This document shows positions 15,998 through 23,341 of a DNA stretch of 41,136 nt, piece after piece. The stretch is taken from contig JAIEQC010000030.1 in the NCBI GenBank assembly GCA_019748055.1, positions 1 to 41,136 on the forward strand. Reading direction: 5' to 3'. The position numbers were made by a program, and so were the translations under genes. The number at the start of each line of letters is the position of its first letter. Position 1 is the stretch's first letter. This DNA is from Caulobacteraceae bacterium. GTDB lineage: Bacteria > Pseudomonadota > Alphaproteobacteria > Caulobacterales > Caulobacteraceae. A model generated the notes under the pieces. It did not search any database and was not told where the DNA came from. It saw only the letters and a list, made by a program, of their open reading frames with translations.

Positions 15998-16912
15998 TTA
16001 GGCACGGGGATGGGCGGCCGCATAGGCTTCCAACAGGCGGGCGGCGTCGACGGCCGTATACTTCTGCGTCGTCGAAAGTCCCGCATGGCCGAGCAGCGTC
16101 TGGATCGACCGCAGATCGGCCCCCGCGCCGAGAAGATGGGTTGCGAAACTGTGCCGCAGGGCGTGGGGCGTGGTGGAGGCCGGAAGGCCCAGCCGTCCCC
16201 TCAGCCGCTGGACCGTCGCCTGCACGTGGCGTGGGGTCAGGGGCCCGCCCCGCTTCGCCCGGAACAACGGTTGATCCGCCGTCGCCGGGAAGGGGTTCGC
16301 CGTACGCCAGTCCTCAACGGCCTGCCGTACCGTCGGCAGAACGGGGACCATTCGCGTCTTCCCCCCTTTGCCTGTGACCCGCAGGGAGTCCGGCAGCGGC
16401 GCATCGGCTTCCGTCAGCGCCAGCGCCTCCGATATCCGAAGACCGCAGCCGTACAGCAGCGTCAGCACCGCCCGGTCACGCGCCGCCTCCCACGGCTCCA
16501 GATCGACGTCCTCGCCCGGCTCGGCCAGCAGGGCCATGGCCTGCCCCTCCGCGACCGGCCGCGGCAGGGTGGGTTTCGGTCTCGGCCCGCGCACCAGCGT
16601 CAACTGTGGACTCGCCGTCTCCAGTCGGCGCTCCAGAAACCGGTGAAAGCCCCGGATCGCCGCCAGCGCCTGCGCCACGCTGCGCGCCGACAGCGGAAGA
16701 TCCCCGCCCCGTCGCTCCGCCAGATGCGCCCTCAGCTCCGCCGCCTGAACGCCCGCCAAATCGTTCAGCGTCTGCGGCCCGCCGCGATGCCGCTCCAGAA
16801 ACCCGATCCAGTTCCGCCCGGCGTGGCCATAGGCCTCCAGCGTGCGCGGCGAGGCCCGGCGCTCGTGGGCCAGCCAGTCCAGCCAGGCCCTGAGCGCGTC
16901 GCCGGCCGTCAT
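15998..16912 (-). CDS. xerC: Tyrosine recombinase XerC
   Basis: A 304-aa site-specific recombinase that, with XerD, resolves chromosome dimers at dif. The N-terminal SAM-like core-binding domain spans ~1-95 and the catalytic domain follows. Catalytic residues are all visible: Arg159 (GCGLRIS), Lys182 (TGKGGKTR), His250 and Arg253 (HALRHSFATHLL), His276 (LLGHAGLS) and Tyr285 (TTQKYTAV). The ATG at 16912 overlaps the DUF484 stop (ATGA) and is preferred to ATG 16930, which would lie inside DUF484. The DUF484-xerC pairing is a standard proteobacterial arrangement. XerC rather than XerD is inferred from that context. Confidence 0.93.
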   Translation of the reverse strand: MTAGDALRAWLDWLAHERRASPRTLEAYGHAGRNWIGFLERHRGGPQTLNDLAGVQAAELRAHLAERRGGDLPLSARSVAQALAAIRGFHRFLERRLETASPQLTLVRGPRPKPTLPRPVAEGQAMALLAEPGEDVDLEPWEAARDRAVLTLLYGCGLRISEALALTEADAPLPDSLRVTGKGGKTRMVPVLPTVRQAVEDWRTANPFPATADQPLFRAKRGGPLTPRHVQATVQRLRGRLGLPASTTPHALRHSFATHLLGAGADLRSIQTLLGHAGLSTTQKYTAVDAARLLEAYAAAHPRA

Positions 16913-17613
16913 GCGTCGATCGCGGGCCACCGCTCGGCCATGCGCTCCACCACCCGCGCCACGAAGGCCGCCAGCTCGCAGCCCATCGCGGGGTGGAAGC
17001 CCTCGGGATCAGGCGATCCGAAGGCCACGATGCCGTCGCGCGGCGCCTTCCCCGGCGTGATCGCCGGCGCCATGCGGATCAGGGCGACGGAGGCCACTTG
17101 CTCGTCGGTCGCCCCGAACAGGTTCAGCCCATCGAAGTTCGGACCCAGCCAGTGCAGGCCGTCTTCCCCAACCAGGGCGTCCACCCGTCCCGGCTCCAGC
17201 GCCTTCCAGCCGAACGGCACGGCGCCCGGCTTCTCAAGCCCGACCGCCGCGCCCGCCAGGCCGAACCGCCCCTGCGCCGTCGCGTCCAGCCGCCGCGCCA
17301 GGTCGGAGTTCGACCGCGCCTCCATAAGGTCCAGCGCCGCCACGTGCGTCTGCGTCTGGGCGGCGAAGTTGGCCCGCGCCACCGCTTCGATCCGTTTCCG
17401 CGCGTCCGTCTCGCGCTCGACCTCGGCCTCCAGCCGCGTCAGCGCCGCGGGGGTGAAGTCCACCACGTTCGGCCCGTGCGGCCGCAGGCCCAGCTCTTCC
17501 AGCAGGGCCCGGTCGCCCGTAAGCAGGTCGCCGTGACCCTGAAGCCAGCCGCGCACCTGCGGCCAGTGCAGGCCCGGCTCGTCGGCGAACAGGTCGAGGG
17601 ATTCTGCCGTCAC
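16909..17613 (-). CDS. DUF484 family protein
   Basis: A 234-aa soluble protein of the DUF484 group, GAF-like in fold, almost always encoded directly before xerC. Seen here are the N-terminal WLQGHGDLLTGDRALLEELG and PNVVDFTPAALTRLEAEVER followed by a helical coiled-coil-like section (about 60-95), then a GAF-like C-terminal half with VALIRMAPAI and GIVAFGSPDPEGFHPAMG. The start is GTG 17613, preceded by GGGAG at eight bases; a longer reading frame upstream lacks such a site. Its stop overlaps the xerC start, so translation is coupled. The function is not established. Confidence 0.86.
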   Translation of the reverse strand: MTAESLDLFADEPGLHWPQVRGWLQGHGDLLTGDRALLEELGLRPHGPNVVDFTPAALTRLEAEVERETDARKRIEAVARANFAAQTQTHVAALDLMEARSNSDLARRLDATAQGRFGLAGAAVGLEKPGAVPFGWKALEPGRVDALVGEDGLHWLGPNFDGLNLFGATDEQVASVALIRMAPAITPGKAPRDGIVAFGSPDPEGFHPAMGCELAAFVARVVERMAERWPAIDA

Positions 17614-17647
17614 GCAAGCGCTCCCGCCGGAAGCGCCGGCGTCGAAA

Positions 17648-18301
17648 TCAGAGAATGGACTGGCCGGTCTTGCCCCAGTCCGCCAGGAAGGCATCCAACC
17701 CCTTGTCGGTTAACGGGTGTTTGACCAGGGCCCTGAACGTCTCGGGCGGCAGGGTCGCCGCGTCCGCCCCCGCCAGCGCCGCCGCCGAGACGTGGCCGGC
17801 GTTCCGCAGGCTGGCAGCCAGGATTTCCGTCTCGAAACCGTGGATGTCGTACAGCGTGCGGATCTCCTCCAGCAGGCCGATTCCGTCCGCGCCATGGTCC
17901 TCCAGCCGGCCCACGAAAGGCGAGACGAAGGTCGCCCCGGCCTTGGCCGCCAGCAGGGCCTGCGCCGCGGAGAAGCACAGGGTCACGTTGGTACGGACCC
18001 CCTTGTCGGCGAAGACGCGCGTGGCGCGCAGACCGTCCATGGTCAGCGGCAGCTTGACCACCACGTTCGGGGCGATGGCCGCCAGCTTGTCGCCCTCGCG
18101 CACCATGGTCTCGAAATCCGTCGCCACGGCCTCGGCCGAGATCGGCCCCTCGACCAGGGCGCAGATTTCGGCGATGACCTCGGCGATGTTCCGACCGGAC
18201 TTGGCGATCAGCGACGGATTGGTGGTCACGCCGTCCACCATGCCGGTGGGGACCATGTCCTTGATGACGGCGACGTCGGCGGTGTCGAGGAAGAGTTGCA
18301 T
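17648..18301 (-). CDS. fsa: Transaldolase-like fructose-6-phosphate aldolase family protein
   Basis: A 217-aa member of the short transaldolase subfamily (Fsa/TalC), which acts on sugar phosphates through a Schiff base. [10 protein letters not shown] opens the beta barrel, [11 protein letters not shown] (residues 26-36) is the family signature, and the catalytic Lys83 lies in [20 protein letters not shown] and [18 protein letters not shown] close the barrel. Whether it acts as a fructose-6-phosphate aldolase or a transaldolase is not decidable here. AGGAG lies close upstream of the ATG. It is divergent from priA across only 30 bases and 34 bases upstream of DUF484, likely heading the fsa, DUF484, xerC unit. 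Confidence 0.92.
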   Translation of the reverse strand: MQLFLDTADVAVIKDMVPTGMVDGVTTNPSLIAKSGRNIAEVIAEICALVEGPISAEAVATDFETMVREGDKLAAIAPNVVVKLPLTMDGLRATRVFADKGVRTNVTLCFSAAQALLAAKAGATFVSPFVGRLEDHGADGIGLLEEIRTLYDIHGFETEILAASLRNAGHVSAAALAGADAATLPPETFRALVKHPLTDKGLDAFLADWGKTGQSIL

Positions 18302-18331
18302 GGGCGGCTCCTTAGCCGACCGGCCCGGCCC

Positions 18332-20491
18332 ATGAAAGTCGCCTCCGTCCTCGTGCCCCTGCCGGTGGCCGAAGCCTTCGACTACGCCGTGCCGGACGGG
18401 CTGGACCTTACCCGCGGGGATCAGGTGGCCGTGCCGCTGGGCCCCCGCCTGCTGCGCGGGCTGGTTTCGGAGACGCACGAGGTCACCGGGTCGAACCGCA
18501 AGCTGAAGTCGGTCGAGGCCCGGCTGGACGACCCGCCCCTGCCGCCCGGGACCATTAACTTCGTCGAATGGGCCGCGCGCTGGACCCTGTCGCCTCCGGG
18601 CGAGATGGCGGCGTTGGCGCTGAAGGGACTGCGCGCGCCCGAGCCGAAGCCGACGGTGAAGCTGGTGCGCGATCCGGCCGTCGAGCCTCTGCGCGCCACC
18701 GCAGCCCGGATCGCCGTTCTGGCCGCCGCGACCGAACCCCTGACCGCCGCCGACCTCGCCCGCGCGGCCGGCGTCTCGGCCGGTGTGGTGAAGGGCCTCG
18801 TCGACGAGCGCGTGCTTGTCCGCCTCGAGGTTTCGGCCGCGACCGACTTCCCCTCGCCCGACCCCGCCCATGCCCCGCCCGAGCTGAACGCGGACCAGGC
18901 CGCCGCCGCGCAAGCCCTGGGCGCAGCGGTCGAGACGGGCGGCTTCCACCCCTTCCTGCTCGACGGCGTCACCGGCTCGGGCAAGACCGAGGCCTATCTG
19001 GAGGCCGCGGCCCGCGCCCTGTCGGCTGATCCGACGGCGCAGGTCTTGATCCTCCTGCCCGAGATCGCCCTGACGCAAGCGTTGATCCACCGCGTCGCCG
19101 CCCGCTTCGGCGCGGCCCCGGCGGAGTGGCATTCGGGCGTGTCCGGTCCCCGAAGACGGCAGGTGTGGCAGGGCGTCGTCTCCGGCCGCGTCCGCATCGT
19201 CGTCGGCGCGCGCTCGGCCCTGTTCCTGCCGTTTCCGAACCTGCGGCTGATCGTCGTCGACGAGGAGCACGACGGGTCGTTCAAGCAGGAGGACGGCCTC
19301 GTCTATCACGGCCGCGACCTGGCCGTGGCCCGCGCCATGATCGAAGGGGCCACGGTCGTTCTGGCCTCGGCCACCCCGTCGCTGGAGACGCTGGCGAACG
19401 CCCGGGCCGGCCGCTACGGCTGGCTGCGGCTCAAGGCGCGCCACGGCGCCGCCGTCCTGCCCACGCTGGAGCTGTTGGACCTGCGCGCCGACCCGCCGGA
19501 GCGCGACCGCTGGCTGTCGCCCCGTCTGGTGGCCGAGATGGCCGACACGTTTGCTCGCGGCGAACAGACCCTGTTGTTCCTCAACCGGCGCGGCTATGCG
19601 CCCGTCGTTCTGTGCCGCGCCTGCGGCCACCGCCTGACTGCGCCCGACACCGACAGCTGGCTGGTCGAGCACCGCTACACTGGGCGCCTGGTCTGCCACC
19701 TGACAGGCTTCTCCATGCCGAAACCCGCGCGCTGTCCGGAGTGCGGCGCTGCCGACAGCCTGACCCCCGTCGGCCCCGGCGTGGAGCGGGTGGAGGAAGA
19801 GGTGCGGTCCCTGTTCCCCGAGGCGCGCACCGCCGTCTTCAGCTCCGACACCGCGCCGGACGCCGGCGCCGCGCGCAGCCTGATCCGCCGCATGCAGGAC
19901 GGCGAGATCGACGTGCTGGTGGCCACCCAGGCCGCCGCCAAGGGCCACAACTTCCCGCGACTCACTCTGGTCGGCGTGGTCGACGCCGATCTCGGCCTAC
20001 GCGGCGGCGACCTGCGCGCGGCGGAGCGCACCTTTCAACTGTTGATGCAGGCGACCGGTCGCGCCGGCCGCGCCCACCGTCCCGGACGCGCCCTGCTGCA
20101 GACCTGGACGCCCGAGCATCCGGTGCTTCAGACCCTGGTCGCTGGCGATCGCGACGCCTTCGTCGAGGCGGAGCTGGCCGAGCGCGAGGCGGCCGGCCTG
20201 CCCCCCTTCGGCCGGCTGGCGGCGCTGATCCTGTCGGGAGAGAGGGCCGACGCCGTGGACAAGGCGGCGGGCCTGCTGGCCGGGGCCATTCCGAACGCCG
20301 AACGGCTGGAGGTCTATGGCCCCGCCGACGCGCCCCTGGCCCTAGTGCGCGGCCGCCGCCGCAAGCGCCTGCTGGTCCGCGCCGATCGTGACGTCGACCT
20401 GCAGGGGTTCCTGCGCGCCTGGCTGGCGCGGGTGAAGCTGCCGTCCAGCGTGCGGCTGACGGTCGACGTCGACCCCTACAGCTTCCTTTAG
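18332..20491 (+). CDS. priA: Primosomal helicase PriA with a degenerate zinc module
   Basis: A 719-aa superfamily 2 helicase that restarts stalled replication forks. The N-terminal 3'-DNA-binding domain is residues ~1-105 ([19 protein letters not shown]). Helicase motifs are Walker [10 protein letters not shown] (212-220), LLPEIALT, Walker B DEEH (310-313), ASATPS (345-350), FLNRRGYAP and the late QATGRAGR. The cysteine module retains only Cys428, Cys431, Cys455, Cys468 and Cys471 of the usual eight; residues 437-440 (APDT) and the Thr at 458 replace the missing ligands. The reading frame is intact through the region. The start ATG lacks an obvious ribosome site. The stop overlaps the convergent lipoprotein gene by four bases. 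Confidence 0.94.
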   Translation: MKVASVLVPLPVAEAFDYAVPDGLDLTRGDQVAVPLGPRLLRGLVSETHEVTGSNRKLKSVEARLDDPPLPPGTINFVEWAARWTLSPPGEMAALALKGLRAPEPKPTVKLVRDPAVEPLRATAARIAVLAAATEPLTAADLARAAGVSAGVVKGLVDERVLVRLEVSAATDFPSPDPAHAPPELNADQAAAAQALGAAVETGGFHPFLLDGVTGSGKTEAYLEAAARALSADPTAQVLILLPEIALTQALIHRVAARFGAAPAEWHSGVSGPRRRQVWQGVVSGRVRIVVGARSALFLPFPNLRLIVVDEEHDGSFKQEDGLVYHGRDLAVARAMIEGATVVLASATPSLETLANARAGRYGWLRLKARHGAAVLPTLELLDLRADPPERDRWLSPRLVAEMADTFARGEQTLLFLNRRGYAPVVLCRACGHRLTAPDTDSWLVEHRYTGRLVCHLTGFSMPKPARCPECGAADSLTPVGPGVERVEEEVRSLFPEARTAVFSSDTAPDAGAARSLIRRMQDGEIDVLVATQAAAKGHNFPRLTLVGVVDADLGLRGGDLRAAERTFQLLMQATGRAGRAHRPGRALLQTWTPEHPVLQTLVAGDRDAFVEAELAEREAAGLPPFGRLAALILSGERADAVDKAAGLLAGAIPNAERLEVYGPADAPLALVRGRRRKRLLVRADRDVDLQGFLRAWLARVKLPSSVRLTVDVDPYSFL

Positions 20492-20967
20492 CGGATGGTT
20501 TCGAGCACGCCGCGCGCGTCGTAGACGGCGGCGCGTTCCGGCGCCGCGCCGCGCCCGGTGACGATCTCCAGCGTGGTCGTGGTCGGGGCCGGACCGCTGA
20601 AGTTCAGGCCCACGCCCACGCCGACGCCCGACGTAGAAAAGCCGCCGTACCGGCCCGTGCCCGCGCCAACGGACAGGGATGGCCGGATGCCGCCTGCGGA
20701 GTCTGGGCGACCGTCGGTGTAGCGCTGCACCACCTCGAACCAGTCGTCGCCGTTGGCCACCGCCAGTTCCGCCGCCCGGCGTAGGGCCAGATCGGCCACC
20801 GGGCCCGGGGCGCCGACGCCGGAATAGGTCACGCGCCACCGGTTCGTCTCGATCCGCTGTTCGGCATATCCCTGACCGCCCGATCCCGTCTGGGGGCCGT
20901 AGGGCGCGAGCGAGGCGCAGGCGGTCAGGGTCAGGGCGGCGGCGGACAGTGTCAGGATGCGGAACAT
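20488..20967 (-). CDS. Lipoprotein, CC0125/CC1285-type family
   Basis: A 159-aa predicted lipoprotein. The signal peptide MFRILTLSAAALTLTACASL has a lipobox-like LTAC with the acceptor Cys17. The mature part shows YAEQRIETNRWRVTYSG, LALRRAAELAVANGDDWFEVVQ and a C-terminal LEIVTGRGAAPERAAVYDARGV. These three blocks recur in the protein at 35240-35785 and match the Caulobacterales lipoproteins I know as CC0125/CC1285-like. A glycine-rich stretch lies between. Function is unknown; it is likely tethered to the outer membrane. GAGGAGA precedes the ATG. It is 26 bases downstream of the RluA-type gene, so probably in that operon. Confidence 0.85.
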   Translation of the reverse strand: MFRILTLSAAALTLTACASLAPYGPQTGSGGQGYAEQRIETNRWRVTYSGVGAPGPVADLALRRAAELAVANGDDWFEVVQRYTDGRPDSAGGIRPSLSVGAGTGRYGGFSTSGVGVGVGLNFSGPAPTTTTLEIVTGRGAAPERAAVYDARGVLETIR

Positions 20968-20993
20968 GGCGGGTCTCCTCGACGGAACAGCGC

Positions 20994-21740
20994 TCAGGTC
21001 AGGCCTTGCGTTCCCAGACCGGCGGCCCGGGTCAGGCGCAGGAAGTCCTCCGGCGGCGGGGCCGAGACCGTGCGCTCTCCGCCTTCCGGATGGGGAAAGG
21101 TCAGCTTCCACGCGTGGAGCATCAGGCGCGGCGCCGGAGCTCCGACCAGCGTCAGGGCCCCGCCGTAGCGCGCGTCCCCGGCCAGGGCCCGGCCGATCGA
21201 GGCCATGTGGACGCGCAGCTGGTGCATGCGGCCGGTCAGCGGGCTGAGCTCGACCAGCGCCGCGTCGTCCGCCGCCGACAGGGTGCGGTAGAGGCTGGTC
21301 GAGGCCTGGGCGCCGGCTTCGTCGGGCGCGGCGACCCGCATGTGGCTCTCGCGGCCGATCTCCATGCGCACCAGCGGCGTCTCGATCCGGCCGGAGCGCG
21401 GATCGGGCGCGGCGGAGACGAGGGCGAGATAGGTCTTCTTCAGCCTGCGCGACTGGATCGCCTTGCCCAGGAATCCCGCCGCGGGCTTCGTCTTCGCCGC
21501 AAGAATGACGCCCGAGGTGTCGCGGTCCAGCCGGTGCACCAGTTCCGGTCGCTTGCCGTTCGACCGGGCGAAGGCCCACAGCAGGTCGTCCAGCGTGTGC
21601 ACCCGCACACGGCCGCCCTGGCTGGACAGGCCGGAGGGCTTGTTCAGCGCCAGCACGTGGGCGTCCTCATGGATCACCCACGAGCGGACGGCGGCGACCT
21701 CGTCTTCAGTGAGCGCGGGGGGCTGGCGGGGGGCTGTCAC
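20994..21740 (-). CDS. RluA-type RNA pseudouridine synthase without S4 domain
   Basis: A 248-aa pseudouridine synthase consisting of the catalytic core only. Motifs are LNKPSGLSSQGG (32-43), HRLDRDTSG with catalytic Asp72, LKKTYLALV, and GRMHQLRVHM. The missing N-terminal S4 domain separates it from the RluC-like enzyme at 2333-3328; RluA, which modifies 23S rRNA and some tRNAs, is a similar S4-less enzyme. The target RNA cannot be stated. It starts with GTG at 21740 right after a GGGG tract, nine bases beyond the stop of the upstream membrane gene, so it probably belongs to the operon 22660 to 20488. Confidence 0.9.
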   Translation of the reverse strand: MTAPRQPPALTEDEVAAVRSWVIHEDAHVLALNKPSGLSSQGGRVRVHTLDDLLWAFARSNGKRPELVHRLDRDTSGVILAAKTKPAAGFLGKAIQSRRLKKTYLALVSAAPDPRSGRIETPLVRMEIGRESHMRVAAPDEAGAQASTSLYRTLSAADDAALVELSPLTGRMHQLRVHMASIGRALAGDARYGGALTLVGAPAPRLMLHAWKLTFPHPEGGERTVSAPPPEDFLRLTRAAGLGTQGLT

Positions 21741-21749
21741 CCCCGGCGC

Positions 21750-22190
21750 TTAGCGCAGCACGCCCGACTTCGCCATCGCCCGCGAGTACCAGACCAGCGC
21801 CACCAGCTGCGCCGCGATCACCGCGCTGACGACCATCTGCATCGTGCCCATCAGGGCGCCGCCGTCTGTCAGTACGTAGTGATAGACGAGACTCAGCAGG
21901 AACGCGGCCAGAGAGGTGGCGAACACCCACCACGCCCGGCGATTCCGGATCAGCAGCAGGATGCAGCCCGCGATCGCGAACCACACGCCCACGGCCCAGA
22001 CCGCCTCCATCCACATCGGCATCGAGGTGTAGTGGGCCACCTGCGCGGCGGTGAAGCCCGACTTCTCCAGATAGGGCGCGCCCTGCGTCTGGAACATCAC
22101 GTAGTCGTAAGGCCCGACGGCGTTGAACAGCAGGGCTGGAACGCCCACCACCCAAAGATGCCGGGGCGTTGCGCCGTGCGCGACGTTCAT
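21750..22190 (-). CDS. Small four-helix membrane protein, downstream paralogue
   Basis: A 146-aa membrane protein with about four hydrophobic helices. It shares with its upstream neighbour the pattern HLWVVGVPALLFNAVGPYD near the N-terminus, YVM next to it, WMEAVWAVGVWFAI in the middle, LAAFLLSLVYHY, and the C-terminal GVLR. The two proteins are clearly tandem duplicates. I have seen such proteins labelled sugar transporter in databases, but nothing here supports transport of sugar. The start ATG overlaps the stop of the neighbour (ATGA), so the two are translationally coupled and could form a heteromer. Confidence 0.82.
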   Translation of the reverse strand: MNVAHGATPRHLWVVGVPALLFNAVGPYDYVMFQTQGAPYLEKSGFTAAQVAHYTSMPMWMEAVWAVGVWFAIAGCILLLIRNRRAWWVFATSLAAFLLSLVYHYVLTDGGALMGTMQMVVSAVIAAQLVALVWYSRAMAKSGVLR

Positions 22191-22660
22191 CGCAGCACGC
22201 CCTTCTTGCCCATCGTCCACGCGTACCATGTGAAGAAGGCGCAGCCGGCGGCGATCACACCGTTCATGACGTAGATCATGGGCGTGGCCACCTTCTGTCC
22301 GTCCTGCATCATGTAGCCCATCATCTCGCCCGCCCCGGCGACGACGTAGGTGTGAAACAGACTGAACAGGAAAGCGGCGAAGGACAGGGCGAAGACGGGA
22401 AAAGCCAGGCGGCGACGCAGCAGAAGCAGAAGAGAGCCCAGAAGCGCCCCCCAAACCCCGACTGCCCAGACCGCCGTCATCCAGGCCGGGAAAGCCTCGT
22501 AATAAGCCATCTGCTCGGGCGTCATGCCCATTTTCGTCAGATATTCGGCCCCGCCGGTCATGCTCATCACATAGTCGTAGGCGCCGTAGCCGTTCCACAG
22601 CACGGCGATCGCCCCGACGGCCCAAAGGTGCCAAGGCGTCTTCACGGTCATGTCGGTCAT
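22187..22660 (-). CDS. Small four-helix membrane protein, upstream paralogue
   Basis: A 157-aa membrane protein, first of a tandem pair. Visible are HLWAVGAIAVLWNGYGAYD (residues 11-29) followed by YVM, the motif WMTAVWAVGVWGALLGS, LSFAAFLFSLFHTYVV, and the tail GKKGVLR. About four transmembrane helices are predicted from hydrophobicity. A methionine-rich loop (EMMGYMMQDGQK) between helices 3 and 4 is absent from the partner. GGGAGGGAAAG lies close upstream of the ATG. It heads a minus-strand run continuing through the partner, the S4-less pseudouridine synthase and the CC0125-like lipoprotein. Function unknown. Confidence 0.82.
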   Translation of the reverse strand: MTDMTVKTPWHLWAVGAIAVLWNGYGAYDYVMSMTGGAEYLTKMGMTPEQMAYYEAFPAWMTAVWAVGVWGALLGSLLLLLRRRLAFPVFALSFAAFLFSLFHTYVVAGAGEMMGYMMQDGQKVATPMIYVMNGVIAAGCAFFTWYAWTMGKKGVLR

Positions 22661-22756
22661 CTTTCCCTCCCCAGGTCGACCCCGGAGAAGCCTGCGCCCG
22701 GAACGCGCCCATGGCAACGCTTTGGCGCAGAGCGCGCGGGCCGCTACACAGCGCCC

Positions 22757-23221
22757 ATGACCGCGCCCCGCCTGTTCATCGACGCCGACGCCTGTCCGGT
22801 GAAGGCCGAGGCCTTTCGCGTGGCCGAACGGTGCGGCCTGCACGTCTTCGTCGTCTCCAACGGCTGGATCCAGCTGCCCCGCGCCTCCTTCATCGAACAG
22901 GTGGTGGTCGACGCCGGACCGGACGTCGCGGACGACTGGATCGCCGAGCGGGTCGGCCCGGCCGACGTGGTGGTGACCAGCGACATCCCGCTGGCCGAGC
23001 GGTGCCTGGCCGCGGGGGCGCAGGCGCTGCGGCCCAACGGCGACGCCTTCACCGCCGACTCGATTGGGTCGGCCCTGGCCGGGCGGATGGTGGGCGAGCA
23101 CTTGCGCTCCATCGGCGTGGCGACTTCGGGTCCGCCGCCGTTCGGGCCGAAGGACCGGTCGAACTTCCTGCAGGCGCTGGACAGGGCGGTGACTGTGGCG
23201 CGTCGGCGCGCGGCCGGATGA
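22757..23221 (+). CDS. DUF188 (YaiI/YqxD, UPF0178) family protein
   Basis: A 154-aa soluble protein of the PIN-like YaiI/YqxD group. Conserved acidic residues typical of the family are visible in FIDADACPVKAEAF (residues 7-20), VVVDAGPDVADDWI, DVVVTSDIPLAERCL and PNGDAFTADSIG; the DADACPVK opening is diagnostic. These acids would form a metal-binding, nuclease-like site, but no activity has been firmly established for the family. It is divergent from the membrane-protein operon and followed after 120 bases by the penicillin-binding protein gene. No strong ribosome site precedes the ATG. Confidence 0.92.
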   Translation: MTAPRLFIDADACPVKAEAFRVAERCGLHVFVVSNGWIQLPRASFIEQVVVDAGPDVADDWIAERVGPADVVVTSDIPLAERCLAAGAQALRPNGDAFTADSIGSALAGRMVGEHLRSIGVATSGPPPFGPKDRSNFLQALDRAVTVARRRAAG

Positions 23222-23282
23222 ACGCCCGCTCACGTTTCCGTCATCGTTTGGACGCATCGGTGCGTTCACTCTTCTGGCGAGC

Positions 23283-23301
23283 GGCGGTGTTCGACGCCGC
23301 C
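23283..23301 (+). terminator. GC-rich stem-loop between DUF188 and the PBP gene
   Basis: GGCGGTGT-TCG-ACGCCGCC forms an 8-bp stem (one G/U) about 60 bases after the DUF188 stop codon and 40 before the PBP start. There is no T-run, so termination is doubtful; it could also be a leader hairpin of the PBP mRNA. Confidence 0.3.
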
Positions 23302-23341
23302 CCGGGCGGCTAAGCTGTCGCCGGGCACTTTGAGGGCGGCG

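Noticed and set aside
19613..19750. Frameshift as the cause of missing PriA cysteines
   Set aside because: Both flanks stay in one frame, residues between the missing ligands ([13 protein letters not shown]) match what I expect of alphaproteobacterial PriA, and codon use is uniform, so substitution is more likely than a frameshift.
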